From: UMGS1840 sp964537245
Lineage (GTDB): Bacteria; Bacillota; Clostridia; UMGS1840
Direction of reading: 5' to 3'
Assembly: GCA_964537245.1 (NCBI GenBank)
Contig: CAZHZL010000038.1
Location: forward strand, 1 to 25,350
Length of the DNA stretch: 25,350 bases
How positions within the stretch are numbered: position 1 is the stretch's first letter; each line of letters begins with the position of its first letter. Under the pieces are notes generated by a model. The model ran no database searches, was not told the DNA's origin, and saw nothing but the letters and a program-made list of their open reading frames with translations. The translations under genes and the position numbers were made by a program. Shown piece after piece: positions 24,095 through 25,350 of this stretch.

Positions 24095-25265
24095 ATCAAT
24101 TATTGCAGGCGCACTTTTATCTGCGTCAATTTTAAACACCGCTTCAGCAGCTGATTTAAGCGAAACATCAACACTTTTTGTAAACGGTAACGATACAAAA
24201 GCTCCTGTTTATGTTGAAGACAACACAGTTATGGTTCCGCTTCGCGCTCTTTGTGAAAACTTAGGCTTTGAAGTAATCTGGCAGGAGGAAGCAAAAAGAA
24301 TTGAGCTTGTAAAAATGCCAATCTACATAACATGCACACCGTTTGAAGATGGGTATACATTTTCAAGAACAGCTCCAATGCTCCTCGGAACTGCTCCAAA
24401 GCTTATAAACGACAGAACATATGTTCCGCTTAACTTTATTGATGAAATCTTAAAAGGCGCATATGAATCAAGAGAAGATGATATCTATGTAACATACGGA
24501 GAGGAAGCAAAATTGAAGGATGTTTCAATTATTGAAATCGGAGAAAACACAATCACAGTTGAAGATGAAGCTTTAGGCGAAATCATTCTTAACATTACAG
24601 AAAACACAGTTTTTGAAGATGAAGAAGGAAATGCCCTTGCATTTTCCGATATCACAGCAGAATCAAATATTGCAGTTGAATATGACGAGGTTATGACATT
24701 AAGTCTCCCTGCAATCACAAACGCTGTTAAAATTGTAAAAAAAGCTGAAGTAGCTGAAGAAATTACAGCAAAAGAAGTAATTTTTGTAGAAAAAGCAGAA
24801 GATACACTGACTGTATTTGACTTTGAAATCGGAAATGTTGTTCTTAATATATCTGAAGAAACAGTTATAGAAGACGAAGAAGGAAACGCTCTTGCTTTTT
24901 CCGATATTACAGCAGAAAACAGAATTCTTGTTGAATACGGTCCTGCAATGACAATGAGCTTACCGCCAATCACAAACGCTGTTAAAATTATAAAAACTGC
25001 TGAAATTGCAAACGAGCTTATAAGCGGTGTTGTTGAAGAACTGATATACGAAGATGAAAAGCTTGTACAGATTGTTATTTCAGATAAAGAAAATCTCACA
25101 GCTCTTAATATAGGAGAAGAAACATATGTTCTTAACCTTGACGGAGAAAAAGGAGACCTTACAAAGCTTGAAAAAGGCGACGAAATTTCAGGTGTTGTTT
25201 CAGCTATGGCAACAAGAAGCATTCCGCCTCAGAAATCAGCTTACAAATTGCGTATTTCTAAGTAA
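24075..25265 (+). CDS. Secreted copper-amine-oxidase-N domain protein with 85-residue repeats
   Basis: This is a 396-residue protein. Residues 1-22 are a signal peptide (IKSIIAGALLSASILNTASA). Residues about 30-140 match the copper amine oxidase N-terminal domain, a beta module common on clostridial surface proteins (LFVNGNDTKAPVYVEDNTVMVPLRAL, then INDRTYVPLNFIDEIL). Despite the name it has no oxidase chemistry. From residue 147 come two clear 85-residue repeats and a third divergent copy. The start is ambiguous: AAAGGA (24059-24064) is 10 bases before ATG 24075 and 4 before ATG 24069. The gene overlaps the anti-sigma gene by about 20 bases, so it is translated with the ECF unit and is probably a target or signal partner of that sigma factor. 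Function is unknown. Confidence 0.82.
   Translation: MKKMNIKSIIAGALLSASILNTASAADLSETSTLFVNGNDTKAPVYVEDNTVMVPLRALCENLGFEVIWQEEAKRIELVKMPIYITCTPFEDGYTFSRTAPMLLGTAPKLINDRTYVPLNFIDEILKGAYESREDDIYVTYGEEAKLKDVSIIEIGENTITVEDEALGEIILNITENTVFEDEEGNALAFSDITAESNIAVEYDEVMTLSLPAITNAVKIVKKAEVAEEITAKEVIFVEKAEDTLTVFDFEIGNVVLNISEETVIEDEEGNALAFSDITAENRILVEYGPAMTMSLPPITNAVKIIKTAEIANELISGVVEELIYEDEKLVQIVISDKENLTALNIGEETYVLNLDGEKGDLTKLEKGDEISGVVSAMATRSIPPQKSAYKLRISK
24513..25262 (+). repeat. Tandem 85-codon repeats in the copper-amine-oxidase-N protein
   Basis: Repeat 1 (residues 147-231, bases 24513-24767) and repeat 2 (232-316, bases 24768-25022) align without gaps; by hand count 52 of 85 residues are identical, including the block EDEEGNALAFSDITAE. 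Repeat 3 (317-396) is divergent and five residues shorter but keeps the spacing of a methionine-plus-IPP/LPP motif. Nucleotide identity is also high in the shared block, at an offset of 255 bases. Confidence 0.85.
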
Positions 25266-25266
25266 A

Positions 25267-25350
25267 AGCCCCATAAAAGAGTCGGAATATCTCCGACAAA
25301 AAAGGGGCTGTGACAAAACGATTTTTTAAATCGGGTTGTCTGCAGCCCTA
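25267..25350 (+). terminator. Hairpin region after the ECF operon, cut by window end
   Basis: Two structures are possible. AGCCCC (25267-25272) can pair with GGGGCT (25304-25309) around an inner hairpin GTCGGA/TCCGAC (25281-25297). Alternatively the same GGGGCT begins a longer imperfect hairpin whose arms contain GGGCTG/CAGCCC, GACAA/TTGTC and CGATTT/AAATCG and which runs to the window edge. Any terminal T-run would lie outside. It is probably the operon's terminator; the competing pairing is unusual. Confidence 0.55.

Noticed and set aside
24485..25222. 245-codon open frame on the minus strand opposite the copper-amine-oxidase-N gene
   Set aside because: Serine/isoleucine-rich shadow of the acidic repeats; the sense gene has a signal peptide, domain match and operon context.

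Overview
The window looks like chromosomal DNA from an anaerobic, endospore-forming member of the Clostridia. The DNA is AT-rich. Ribosome binding sites are strong AGGAGG types, there are near-consensus TTGACA/TATAAT promoters, and most genes are followed by hairpin-plus-T-run terminators. It encodes the sporulation proteins SpoIID and SpoIIQ, two S-layer-homology (SLH) surface proteins and a copper-amine-oxidase-N surface protein. I cannot assign a genus. No tRNA, rRNA, CRISPR array, transposase or prophage gene was seen.

Layout. (1) Bases 1-2015, + strand: the last codons of an unknown gene, a calcineurin-like metallophosphoesterase and an AraC-family regulator, closed by a terminator shared with the convergent rplM-rpsI operon. 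(2) 2069-3021, - strand: ribosomal proteins L13 and S9, with a perfect-consensus promoter and a hairpin leader of the L13-leader type. (3) 3295-7839, + strand: a 1514-residue SLH protein with a coiled-coil segment of about 470 residues inserted between beta-rich regions. (4) 10445-7888, - strand: a BlaI-type repressor with two palindromic operators in its own promoter, and a BlaR1-type M56 metalloprotease. The extracytoplasmic sensor of the protease is an LCP (LytR-CpsA-Psr) domain followed by a GerMN domain, not a penicillin-binding domain. (5) 11692-10571, - strand: an SLC13/ArsB-like permease. (6) 17971-11807, - strand: a four-gene operon of a membrane-fusion adaptor, a MacB-type ATPase, a MacB-type permease and an SLH protein. 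(7) 19865-18151, - strand: spoIID-spoIIQ, preceded by a sigma-E-like promoter. (8) 20027-22459, + strand: the Lon protease. (9) 22603-25265, + strand: an ECF sigma factor, a single-pass membrane protein that is probably its anti-sigma factor, and a secreted copper-amine-oxidase-N protein with 85-residue tandem repeats, all overlapping end to start.

A theme is the cell envelope: surface anchoring (SLH proteins), envelope transport (the MacAB-like operon), peptidoglycan remodelling in sporulation (SpoIID/SpoIIQ) and two separate envelope-sensing circuits (BlaI/M56-LCP-GerMN and ECF/anti-sigma). The best candidate for an undescribed system is the BlaI/M56-LCP-GerMN pair. It suggests that the proteolytic signalling mechanism known from beta-lactam sensing has been joined to domains associated with wall-polymer lipid intermediates and spore-type envelope proteins. 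All functional statements rest on reading motifs by eye; no database search was run.
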